64,000 bases of DNA from the NCBI GenBank assembly GCA_963731125.1, contig CAVSVP010000022.1, positions 9,027 through 73,026 of the forward strand, in the 5' to 3' direction. The translations under genes were made by a program, and so were the position numbers. The notes beneath the pieces are model-generated. The model was given only the letters and a program-made list of their open reading frames with translations. It ran no database searches and had not been told where the DNA came from. Each line of letters starts with the position of its first letter. The stretch's first letter is position 1. Shown piece by piece: positions 22,796-30,700 of the stretch. Source of the stretch: CAVSVP01 sp963731125. Its GTDB lineage: Bacteria > Pseudomonadota > Gammaproteobacteria > Competibacterales > Competibacteraceae.

Positions 22796-24739
22796 CTACT
22801 GAGTTTTCGGTTCATCCACAGCGGCGGACAATGACCGTGGCGCCTTGCTCATTTCCAGGTAATAGGCCAGAAACCACATCAGCGCCACGCCCAGCGCCCA
22901 CCACAGCATTTGCCAGACCCAGATGGAGGGTATACCGAATAACCAGCTAGCCGGGTCTTTAGGATTACCAAACACGACGTTGCCGAGCACGGCTCCCGGT
23001 CCAATGGCAAACAGAAACCACATCAGGGTGACAGTCCAAGCCAAAGGCACAAGCCGGCGCTTCTCTGCCGGTAGGGTAGCCCGCTCCTGCAGCAGGCGGT
23101 GAAATTCCAGCTTGCGTTCCTGATCATCCCGGGTCACCAAGGACACCAGTATCGCAATACCGAAATTACACACGATGCCCCAGGCTGCAGCGTCGATGGT
23201 CAGCGGCGAGCGTCCCCAGGCCGTAATCCCAAACCACTCCACGCCGACAGAGTCGGTCAGCGTCACCGCCACTAAGCCCGCCAGCAGGCCCAACGTTACT
23301 CCCTGACGGGTTAAAAACGGCCAATAACAAACGGCAATCAGCGCCGGCCACATCTGCAGCCCGTAGGCAACGGCCAGATTGCCCAGCAAAGCCAGGGCGT
23401 CGGTGCTTATGGTCGCCACGATCAATGCCAGCATCACCACCACAACCACGCTGATGCGGCCCACGAACTTTTGCACGTTTCCGTCGGCACTCGGCAGCAA
23501 AAAATGCTTGAACACATCCCGGGTAAGCATACCGCCGGCGGTTGCCATATAACACGACGCGGTCGATTCCATGGCCGCCAGCGCGCACACCGCCAGCAAA
23601 CCCACCAGCCACGGCAACACGTCGCCCACTAAGTTGATCAACTGCGGGACCAGCACATCCTGCTTGCCGGAAGTCATCATGATATCCAGGGAACCCAAGT
23701 TCTCAATCATGACGTGCTTCGCCAGTTCCCCATGTTCCAGCATAAAGACGTGGTCCGCTCCAAGGAAATGGCCGCCGATACCCTGAATAGCGGTAAATAT
23801 TATAAGAATAAAACCAATGACCAGGGACGACGCCCAAACCTGCTGGGGCGCAAAGGCAGCTGGATCTTTATTGGCAAAGGCCCACATGGAAAAGGCCGGC
23901 GACGACTGGATCCCCATCAATGCAAACAGAGAAGTCAGGATCATTACGCCGGTCCAAGGCCCACCCACGGTCAGGCGGTCATCGCTCACGAATTGGATAA
24001 CTCCCGGGATGGCGACATAGTGGCTATATCCTGCCGGGGTGAGTACGGTATCCGTCTGAGTGAGCGCTGCCAGACCCGCCAGCAGCGGGCCCCAACCGCC
24101 GACGAAATAAAGGGTTACTAAGCCGATCGTCACGATGCCGACGGTCAGCAGTAGCACTTGCAGGACGCCCACGAACGCCACGGTGCGCAGCCCTCCCGAG
24201 GCCACATAACTGACCACCACGATGGATAGCACCCACATGCCGAACTCTATTCCGACGACGCCATTGGTCAATACGTTAAAGAGAAAGCCGGAGGCCCGCA
24301 GTTGGACGCCCAGATACGGTACCGAGAAAAATAGCGCTACCACCACCACCAGCAGCCGCAGCAGATTGGAACGAAAATAATAGGCCAGCATCTCCCCCGG
24401 CGTGATAAAACCGAAGTGCCTGCCGAGCAGCCACTGGCGTTTCAGGAACAGCATCCCGGTAAAGGGAATGAGAATCGCGTAAAAAGAAGCGTAAGCGTAG
24501 GGAAAGCCATCCGAATAAATTAACGCCGGATGGCCGATAAACGTCCATCCCGAAAACGAAGTGGCGGTGGCCGCACAGATAAAAACCCAGAAAGGAAGCT
24601 GCCTCCCCGCAAGGAAATAATCACTCGCATTGCGGGCGTGCAACGCTCCCCTGATACCCCAGAAAATGCAGTACGCCCAGTACAGTATGACAAACAGAAA
24701 GATCCAGGTAATCTTAGGTATTGCAGGAATCTCTTCCAT
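22796..24739 (-). CDS. Sodium/solute symporter (SSS) family transporter
   Basis: A 647-residue membrane protein with about 13 hydrophobic helices. The start has FLAGRQLPFWVFICAATATS and FSGWTFIGHPALIYSDGFPY, the characteristic first part of SSS carriers (R/G..P....).  Central elements include VVVSYVASGGLRTVAFVGVL and ALAAMESTASCYMATAGGML, which correspond to the conserved SSS helix with an A..S(T)..S sodium-site pattern. After residue 550 comes a cytoplasmic stretch and two more helices (WTVTLMWFLFAIGPGAVLG). The group resembles SSS proteins that sit beside or are fused to histidine kinases, but no kinase domain is present here. The substrate is unknown; carboxylates or amino acids are common in the family. 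The gene ends 200 bases before the CDF gene and starts 51 bases from the end of the MscS gene, so the three could be co-transcribed. Confidence 0.88.
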   Translation of the reverse strand: MEEIPAIPKITWIFLFVILYWAYCIFWGIRGALHARNASDYFLAGRQLPFWVFICAATATSFSGWTFIGHPALIYSDGFPYAYASFYAILIPFTGMLFLKRQWLLGRHFGFITPGEMLAYYFRSNLLRLLVVVVALFFSVPYLGVQLRASGFLFNVLTNGVVGIEFGMWVLSIVVVSYVASGGLRTVAFVGVLQVLLLTVGIVTIGLVTLYFVGGWGPLLAGLAALTQTDTVLTPAGYSHYVAIPGVIQFVSDDRLTVGGPWTGVMILTSLFALMGIQSSPAFSMWAFANKDPAAFAPQQVWASSLVIGFILIIFTAIQGIGGHFLGADHVFMLEHGELAKHVMIENLGSLDIMMTSGKQDVLVPQLINLVGDVLPWLVGLLAVCALAAMESTASCYMATAGGMLTRDVFKHFLLPSADGNVQKFVGRISVVVVVMLALIVATISTDALALLGNLAVAYGLQMWPALIAVCYWPFLTRQGVTLGLLAGLVAVTLTDSVGVEWFGITAWGRSPLTIDAAAWGIVCNFGIAILVSLVTRDDQERKLEFHRLLQERATLPAEKRRLVPLAWTVTLMWFLFAIGPGAVLGNVVFGNPKDPASWLFGIPSIWVWQMLWWALGVALMWFLAYYLEMSKAPRSLSAAVDEPKTQ

Positions 24740-24790
24740 GGCGCGATCTTATTCTTGACGACAGGCGGTGACACTAGGCGGCGGTGATGG

Positions 24791-26191
24791 TTATTTAGAG
24801 GGCTCCCGGAAGGAAGGCGAAGTCTTGGCAAGGCTGGGGGGCTGTGCGCCGCCAGAGGCCGCGCTGTCCGGCGCACCTGCCGCCGTAGTGACCGGCGGCA
24901 GGGACTGGACAAAGAGTTCCCGCCGAGGCATAGGAACCCTGATACCATGCTCGCGGAAGAGTCGCCAGATCTCCAGCATCACTTCACTGGAAACGTTACG
25001 AATACCGTTTTGCACATCGCGAATCCAAAAGCGCAATTCCAATTCCATGTAACTTTCCTCAAAACCCAGCAACAACCCCCTGGGTGCGGGGCGTTTTAGG
25101 ACCCGGGCGGGTTTATCGGTAGCCATTACCATCAATTTGAGGGCGTGCTCAACATCCGTATCGTAGGAAATCCGGGCTTGCACCTTAATACGGGCAAGGT
25201 CATTACGATGCGACCAGTTTATCACCTGCTGGGTAATCATATCTTCGTTGGGGATCAGAAACTCCGTACCATCGCGGGTCTCCACCGCTACATAGCGAGC
25301 CCCCAGGGAAGAAACCCAGCCGTAGGTATTACCGACCTGAATAATATCACCCGGCTTTATGGATTTATCCATCAACAGCATAACGCCGCCGATCAAATTG
25401 GAAGCGATCCGTTGCAGGCCAAAGCCGATACCTACGCCTAAGGCGCCGCTGAACACCGCCAGGGCCGTAAAATCGATACCGATACTGGTCAAGGAGACGA
25501 TAATCGCCATGGTAATCATCGTGGCCTTGAAGAGTTTACCGATTAATACCTGCACCGAGGGTGTCAGATTGGGCAGCCGTCTGATGCGCCGCTCCAGTAT
25601 TGCCGAAACCAGCATTGATACCCATAGCAACACGCCAAACGACAGCATCCATTCCAGAACGGTCAGCACAGAGATCCGCAATCTGCCCATAGTGACGGCT
25701 AGGCTATCCAAAACCGCCAGGGCGGGTTCCAGCAAATGCAGAATATTCAGGACAGCAATCGTATAAGCGACGATAACAACGGCGCGGGACCAGATTGGGT
25801 CCCGTACGACCAGAGAGGCAAGCCGGATCGCAATCCAAGCGGCCAGCAGATTAATGGCAATCCGCGCCAGGTCGTGTGGCCATCCGAAATGCACCGCCAC
25901 GGCATGGGCAATCCCTAAACCCATCAGCCATAACACGGGAAAGATCAAAGAAACCAGGTTCAATAAAACGCCTTTCCCGTAATCGGTTAACGATGAGCGT
26001 TTAATGCGTTCGGCTAAAATCGGGTAGACGAAATCGTGCACCCACCAGGCGCTAAAACCGGTTCCCACCACGGCAGGGATCTGCATGGCCGTGTAAACCA
26101 TATTGGCGGAAGTGAAAACTTCGCTAAACAGCCAAGCCGCAGTGTTCTCGAGCCATCGGAGCACCTGTTCACCAGCAAAAATCGGGTCCAT
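24791..26191 (-). CDS. MscS-family mechanosensitive channel
   Basis: A 466-residue inner-membrane channel. The first 200 residues hold several hydrophobic helices (for example VLLNLVSLIFPVLWLMGLG). The MscS core starts near residue 225 with GKLFKATMITMAIIVSLTSI, followed by the pore helix ALAVFSGALGVGIGFGLQ, rich in Ala/Gly as in MscS TM3. Then come IASNLIGGVMLLMDKSIKPG, DIIQVGNTYGWVSSLGARYV and ETRDGTEFLIPNEDMITQQV, the diagnostic beta domain. The C-terminal alpha/beta part ends with a low-complexity Ala/Pro tail (GAPDSAASGGAQPP). It releases solutes on hypo-osmotic shock; the longer N-terminus suggests a subtype with extra sensor helices. The ATG at 26191 follows AGAGAAACTT-type purines. 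The next gene on the right is divergent bacterioferritin. Confidence 0.93.
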   Translation of the reverse strand: MDPIFAGEQVLRWLENTAAWLFSEVFTSANMVYTAMQIPAVVGTGFSAWWVHDFVYPILAERIKRSSLTDYGKGVLLNLVSLIFPVLWLMGLGIAHAVAVHFGWPHDLARIAINLLAAWIAIRLASLVVRDPIWSRAVVIVAYTIAVLNILHLLEPALAVLDSLAVTMGRLRISVLTVLEWMLSFGVLLWVSMLVSAILERRIRRLPNLTPSVQVLIGKLFKATMITMAIIVSLTSIGIDFTALAVFSGALGVGIGFGLQRIASNLIGGVMLLMDKSIKPGDIIQVGNTYGWVSSLGARYVAVETRDGTEFLIPNEDMITQQVINWSHRNDLARIKVQARISYDTDVEHALKLMVMATDKPARVLKRPAPRGLLLGFEESYMELELRFWIRDVQNGIRNVSSEVMLEIWRLFREHGIRVPMPRRELFVQSLPPVTTAAGAPDSAASGGAQPPSLAKTSPSFREPSK

Positions 26192-26353
26192 AAGTTTCTC
26201 TTTAACACATTTTCCGTAACATTAGCCCCTGGGGATGGCACCGTACAAGAGGGCTGGTAGTTTTCAGCGTCAGCGACTTCGCGTATAGTCGTTGGCAGAC
26301 AACCATCCGCATTTCGCTAAACCCGTTGCAAACCCCGAAAAAGGTCAGTGCCG

Positions 26354-26818
26354 ATGAAAGGTGATGAAAAAGTCATTGCATACCTGAACAAGGCCCTTAA
26401 GAACGAATTAACGACGGTTAACCAATATTTCTTACATTCTCGCATGCTCGACAATTGGGGCCTAAAAAAACTCGCCGAGCATGAGTACGACGAGTCCATC
26501 GACGAGATGAAACATGCCGATACCCTTATCCAGCGCATCTTGTTTTTAGAGGGACAACCCAAGATGCACAACCTGGAAAAGCTTTATATCGGCGAGAATG
26601 TGCCGGACATTTTGCGGTGCGACCTGAAAATGGAGGAACAGGCGCATCCCCTTTACAAGGAGGCCGTAGCCTACTGCGAATCAGTGGGCGACTATGGAAC
26701 CCGCGATATCCTGTCGGCCATTCTAAAAAGCGAGGAAGAACATATCGATTGGCTGGAAACTCAACTCGATCTTATCGAGCGCATCGGGCTAGAAAATTAT
26801 CAGCAGTCCCAGCTATAA
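26354..26818 (+). CDS. bfr: Bacterioferritin
   Basis: A 154-residue subunit of the 24-mer heme-containing iron store. The start chosen is ATG 26354 (MKGDEKVIAYLNKALKNEL), with AAGG about 10 bases upstream; an in-frame GTG at 26348 would add two residues. Ferroxidase ligands are at the family positions: Glu18, Tyr25, Glu51, His54, and Glu and His in SEEEHIDWLETQL near residues 127-130. Met52, the heme ligand, is present (DEMKHADTL), so this is a heme-binding, catalytically competent type. No bacterioferritin-associated ferredoxin gene is adjacent. The gene is divergent from the MscS gene, with 160 bases between starts that must hold both promoters. Regulation by iron (Fur) is likely from family knowledge, but I see no clear Fur box. 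Confidence 0.96.
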   Translation: MKGDEKVIAYLNKALKNELTTVNQYFLHSRMLDNWGLKKLAEHEYDESIDEMKHADTLIQRILFLEGQPKMHNLEKLYIGENVPDILRCDLKMEEQAHPLYKEAVAYCESVGDYGTRDILSAILKSEEEHIDWLETQLDLIERIGLENYQQSQL

Positions 26819-26863
26819 ACCCACTGTCCCCAGCGTTGGCCACGCGGGGCAGCAGCCTTTTTC

Positions 26864-26944
26864 GCAGTCTGGATGGAGTGCAGCGAAATCCGGGGCCTGG
26901 AGACCTCTCGATCCTGGATTATGCTTTACTTCATTCAGGCTACC
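26864..26944. repeat. REP-like palindromic repeat between bfr and prpB
   Basis: The left arm has TCTGGATGGAGTGCAGCGAA (26868-26887) and ATCCGGG. The right arm has CCTGGATTATGCTTTACTTC and CAGGCTAC. The arms are imperfect inverse copies separated by about 20 bases. This resembles the widespread proteobacterial REP/BIME-type sequences built on GTAGCCTGGATG...AGCG. It lies between two convergent genes, a usual place for such repeats. Confidence 0.55.
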
Positions 26945-26964
26945 CTTTACCCTCACCGTGACGG

Positions 26965-27834
26965 CTATTGAACATCATCGTCGTCTTCATAACCCAATAA
27001 CTCGTAAAGCCGCGAACGCGATTGCATGGCCTCCAGAAGGGAGTGTTGGGAACCTTCGACACGAAGGCGCGCGAAACCATCCTCGATAGCCTTCATGGCA
27101 AGCCGCAACCCGGTTACCGGGTAGATGACTATATTATAGCCGAGTTCGCTGAGTTGTCGCCGGCTCAGCAACTTGGATTTACCGAACTCGGTCATATTTG
27201 CCAATAGCGGCACCTCGACCGTATTACGCATGGCTGCAAACTCCCGCTCATTCCGTAACGCTTCGGGAAAAATCATATCGGCTCCGGCAGCCGCATAGAC
27301 TTTAGCCCGCTCGATGGCATTCGCCAGTCCCTCGACGCTGCGCGCATCGGTGCGGGCAATGATCAGAAAGTTGGGATCAAGGCGCGCCTTGACCGCCGCC
27401 TGAATGTGCTGCACCATTTTGGTAGCCGAAACCAGGGCTTGGTAATCCAGGTGGCCGCAGCGCTTAGGTAGTCGCTGATCCTCCAGATGGCAGCCCGCCA
27501 GACCCAGCTGTTCCAGCTCCCGCACGGTGCGGGCAACGTTCACGGACGCGCCGAATCCGGTATCAATATCGATAATGGCGGGCAGATTGGTCGTTCTGGC
27601 AATCTGATAGCCGCGCTGCGTCACTTCCGTCATGGTAGTCAGGCCGATATCCGGCAGCCCCAGTTCCGCCGCCAGCACGGCACCGGAAATGTAGATCCCA
27701 TCGAAACCCTGGGCTTCGAACAGCATTGCCACCAGCGGTGCCATGGCGCCAGGGTAGCTCAGCAGGCGACCGGATTGTAAATCGTTGCGCAGCCGCAAGC
27801 GTTTCTGGAAGGCGCTGGTGGTTACCTTGAGCAT
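26965..27834 (-). CDS. prpB: 2-methylisocitrate lyase
   Basis: A 289-residue lyase of the ICL/PEPM superfamily that splits 2-methylisocitrate into pyruvate and succinate, the last step of the methylcitrate cycle for propionyl-CoA. The catalytic loop LPKRCGHL places the active Cys at residue 126. IIDIDTGFG carries the Mg-binding Asp, and HLEDQRLPKRCGH is the full family signature. IARTDARSVEGL and ANMTEFGKS are also diagnostic (the latter distinguishes PrpB from isocitrate lyases). Length is typical (about 290-295). The ATG at 27834 shares one base with the prpD stop (TGATG), so the two are translationally coupled in the order prpD-prpB. The gene ends near a REP-like repeat and converges on bfr. 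No prpC or prpR is in the window. Confidence 0.94.
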   Translation of the reverse strand: MLKVTTSAFQKRLRLRNDLQSGRLLSYPGAMAPLVAMLFEAQGFDGIYISGAVLAAELGLPDIGLTTMTEVTQRGYQIARTTNLPAIIDIDTGFGASVNVARTVRELEQLGLAGCHLEDQRLPKRCGHLDYQALVSATKMVQHIQAAVKARLDPNFLIIARTDARSVEGLANAIERAKVYAAAGADMIFPEALRNEREFAAMRNTVEVPLLANMTEFGKSKLLSRRQLSELGYNIVIYPVTGLRLAMKAIEDGFARLRVEGSQHSLLEAMQSRSRLYELLGYEDDDDVQ

Positions 27835-29342
27835 CAGAAAATACCCCGTGTATCGCGTACCTTACCCAGTAAGCCATCCGCCTGAGCGGGTAGATTCAGT
27901 TCCCCCAGTTCGCCGAGGGTAAGTTCCGGTAACCGCCACACCGTGTTCAGAAACCGCTCCTGTTCCGGCTCGCTTACCACATCAGCCACCAACGTTCGAA
28001 ACTTCCGCAGGTAGTCTGCGCTGGTAAAAGGCTTGGCACCCAATGGATGGGCATTGGCGACGGCAAGTTCATCCTGCAGTACCGTACCGTCGGCAAAGCG
28101 TACCTCCACCCGCGCGCCAAAGGCTTTTTCCCGAGGATCGGCCGCATGATAGCGGCGCGTCCACTGGGGATCTTCCACCGTGTGAATCTTCTGCCAGAGC
28201 GTGATGGTATCCGGCCGTCGCGCCCGTTCCGGCGCATAGGAATGAATATGATGCCAAGTACCGTCCTGCAAGGCCACCGCAAAAATATACATAATAGAAT
28301 GATCCAGCGTTCCCCGGCTGGCCTGGGGATCCAGCTTTTGCGGATCATTCGCTCCGCTGCCGATCACAAAGTGCGTGTGATGACTGGTATGCAGAACGAT
28401 TTCCTTGATTCCCCCGACATCGGCAATCCGGTGCCGCAGTCGAAAAGCGAGATCGATTAGGGCCTGGCTTTGATACTCAGCGGAATGTTCTTTAGGATAC
28501 GTTTCTAAGATGGCCCGTTTGGGCTCACCCGGTTCCGGTAGAGACACCTGATATTCGGCGTCTGGACCGGCCAGCAACCGGGCGATTACGCTGTCCTCCC
28601 CTTCATAGATAGGGGACGGCGCCGTTTCGCCCCGCATTGCCCGGTCACTGGCTTCGATGGCCAGTTTGCCCGCATGGGCAGGCGCATAAGCTTTCCAGCT
28701 GGAAATGGCTCCCTTGCGGGATTGCCGGGTAGTACAGGTGACATGCAGTGCCTGTTGAATCCCTTGATAAATCACGTCGGTATTCAGATCCAGCAGAGCT
28801 CCTATACCGGCGGCTACTGCCGGTCCCAGATGGGCGATATGGTCGATCTTATGCTGATGCAGACAAATGCCCTTAACGAGAGCCGTCTGGATCTCATAGC
28901 CAGTGGCAATGGCACGTACCAAGGCCTTGCCAGCGCGGCCGCATTGCTGAGCCACGGCGATAAGAGGCGGAATGGTATCGGCAGGGTGGGAGTAATCGGC
29001 AGCCAAAAAAGTATCATGATAGTCCAGTTCGCGCACGGCCACGCCGTTGGCCCAAGCAGCCCACTCGGCACAATAACGCTCCGTGGACGGCATGCCAAAT
29101 ACAGTGGCACCGCTTGAGCGGGGATGAGCAAGGGCCTGGGTGCGTGCATTAATCACCGGGCGGCGATGAATCGCCGCCAGCGCTACGCCGGCATTGTCGA
29201 TAATACGCTGCATCTGTAGCACAGTGACCGTCCCCTCGACAGGGACAGGATCGGCGGCCACCTCGGCGAGTTTCCAGGCCAATTGCTCGGTTTTAGCCAA
29301 TGGTGTCCTGGAAGGGTAGACGCGCACTGGGTGAATTTTCAT
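27834..29342 (-). CDS. prpD: 2-methylcitrate dehydratase (MmgE/PrpD family)
   Basis: A dehydratase of about 502 residues, converting 2-methylcitrate to 2-methyl-cis-aconitate in the methylcitrate cycle. Family features are NARTQALAHPRSSGATVFGM, the WAAWANGVAVRELDYHDTFL segment, YSHPADTIPPLIAVAQQCG and IATGYEIQTALVKGICLHQH. The C-terminal half has YPKEHSAEYQSQALIDLAFR. The frame extends back to 29504, but the extra 54 residues are basic and unlike PrpD. ATG 29342 gives the usual start MKIHPVRVYPS and follows AAGGGCAG. PrpD does not need an iron-sulphur cluster, so its product can be hydrated by an aconitase; acnA lies divergently at 30701. It overlaps prpB by one base and is divergent from the TAXI gene with 144 bases in between. 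Confidence 0.93.
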   Translation of the reverse strand: MKIHPVRVYPSRTPLAKTEQLAWKLAEVAADPVPVEGTVTVLQMQRIIDNAGVALAAIHRRPVINARTQALAHPRSSGATVFGMPSTERYCAEWAAWANGVAVRELDYHDTFLAADYSHPADTIPPLIAVAQQCGRAGKALVRAIATGYEIQTALVKGICLHQHKIDHIAHLGPAVAAGIGALLDLNTDVIYQGIQQALHVTCTTRQSRKGAISSWKAYAPAHAGKLAIEASDRAMRGETAPSPIYEGEDSVIARLLAGPDAEYQVSLPEPGEPKRAILETYPKEHSAEYQSQALIDLAFRLRHRIADVGGIKEIVLHTSHHTHFVIGSGANDPQKLDPQASRGTLDHSIMYIFAVALQDGTWHHIHSYAPERARRPDTITLWQKIHTVEDPQWTRRYHAADPREKAFGARVEVRFADGTVLQDELAVANAHPLGAKPFTSADYLRKFRTLVADVVSEPEQERFLNTVWRLPELTLGELGELNLPAQADGLLGKVRDTRGIF

Positions 29343-29486
29343 GGTTTCTGCCCTTGCACGGCTGACGGTGTTTGATCTGGTACTGCCGGCTTTGCCGTTG
29401 GCTATGATTGTGTCATCAAATCTTGAGCGCACATTTCTGCCGAGACCCAATGTTACCATTAGCTGACTTTGGAGGAGGAAACAACG

Positions 29487-30518
29487 ATGCATTTCACATC
29501 GCACCAGCGGTTATTCTACATCACCATCGCCCTGTTGACCGCTGTGCTGTTACTGGCCCCGATTATGACTTCCCAAGCTCGAGAGCAACCCTATATACTG
29601 GCAACGGCAACGCCAGGCGGCACCTACTACCCCGTTGGCGTGGCCCTTGCGACCCTCATCAAGGTCAAACTGGCGCCTGAGTATGAGATCTCTCTGGCAG
29701 CGATCCGCTCGGCCGGGTCTCGAGAAAACCTTAGGTTGCTCCGCGACAATCAGGCACAGTTTGCGATATTACAGGGTCTGTATGGTGCTTGGGCCTGGCA
29801 CGGCAATGGGCCAATGCAGGCTGCAGGCCCGCAGAAGAACCTGCGCGCAATCACCACCCTATGGCAGAACGTAGAGCATTTTACCGTCAATGCCAGCTTT
29901 GCCAAGACGGGGGCCATTACCGAGCTTAGCCATCTTCACGGAGAGAAATTTTCCATCGGCCAACAAAATTCGGGAACCGAAGGTTCGGGCCGTTACCTTC
30001 TCAACCATCTCGGCATAGACCCTGACAAGACTCTTGAGCTGGTCTATTTGGGCTATGGCCCAAGTGCCGAAGCCTTACGAAGCGGCACCATCAAAGGGAT
30101 GAACACGCCGGGAGGCGTTCCCGTCACGGCGGTGTCTCAGGCCTTTGCCGCACTCCGCGACAAGCTGGTCATTCTTAGTTTTAGCGAAGAACAAATGCAA
30201 CAAGTCAATAGCGAGTACAATCTGTGGCAGCGGTTTGTGATCCCCGCTAACACCTATGAGGGCCAGAAGAACGCAGTGGAAACCATTGCCCAGCCAAACT
30301 TTCTCGCCGTGCGCAGTGACGTCGACGCAGACACGGTTTATCTGATCACTAAAACGATCTACGAAAACCTGTCTTTTCTTAACAACGTTCATAAAGCCAC
30401 TAAGACCATGGCACTGACCAAGGCACTGAATGTCTTACCTATGCCACTGCATCCCGGCGCCGCACGCTACTATAGGGAGGCGGGCATTGCCATTCCAGAA
30501 AAATTGGTTATTGAGTAA
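29487..30518 (+). CDS. TAXI-family TRAP transporter solute-binding protein
   Basis: A 343-residue periplasmic binding protein. The signal peptide is LFYITIALLTAVLLLAPIM with likely cleavage after TSQA. Mature-chain features of the TAXI group follow: PYILATATPGGTYYPVGVAL, IRSAGSRENLRLLRDNQAQF, GRYLLNHLGIDP and GYGPSAEALRSGTIKGM. The ATG at 29487 has a strong GGAGGAGG ending 8 bases upstream; an earlier in-frame ATG at 29469 overlaps that site and is unlikely. TAXI proteins hand carboxylates such as glutamate or other C4-C5 acids to DctQM-type membrane subunits. None of those genes is next to it, so it may use a permease encoded elsewhere. Its place between prpD-prpB and acnA suggests, but does not show, uptake of a carboxylate that feeds these enzymes. 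Confidence 0.9.
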   Translation: MHFTSHQRLFYITIALLTAVLLLAPIMTSQAREQPYILATATPGGTYYPVGVALATLIKVKLAPEYEISLAAIRSAGSRENLRLLRDNQAQFAILQGLYGAWAWHGNGPMQAAGPQKNLRAITTLWQNVEHFTVNASFAKTGAITELSHLHGEKFSIGQQNSGTEGSGRYLLNHLGIDPDKTLELVYLGYGPSAEALRSGTIKGMNTPGGVPVTAVSQAFAALRDKLVILSFSEEQMQQVNSEYNLWQRFVIPANTYEGQKNAVETIAQPNFLAVRSDVDADTVYLITKTIYENLSFLNNVHKATKTMALTKALNVLPMPLHPGAARYYREAGIAIPEKLVIE

Positions 30519-30700
30519 CGCCGAATGGGAACAGCAACCTCTGTTGCCACAGACAAACCATGGTAATTGCAGTTGCGCGGCTTTTCTTCACCAATGGGCT
30601 CTGCTTCTCCCTTAACTAACGTTATCTCGATATCTACGCACCTACGTCTAAATTTACAGGGAGTACTTTCCATCAACGCAACCTTCGAAAGGAGATAGCC

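Noticed and set aside
29343..29504. Upstream extension of prpD to 29504.
   Set aside because: The extra 54 residues are basic and unlike any PrpD start, and would overlap the TAXI gene's ribosome binding site and first codons; ATG 29342 has a better context.
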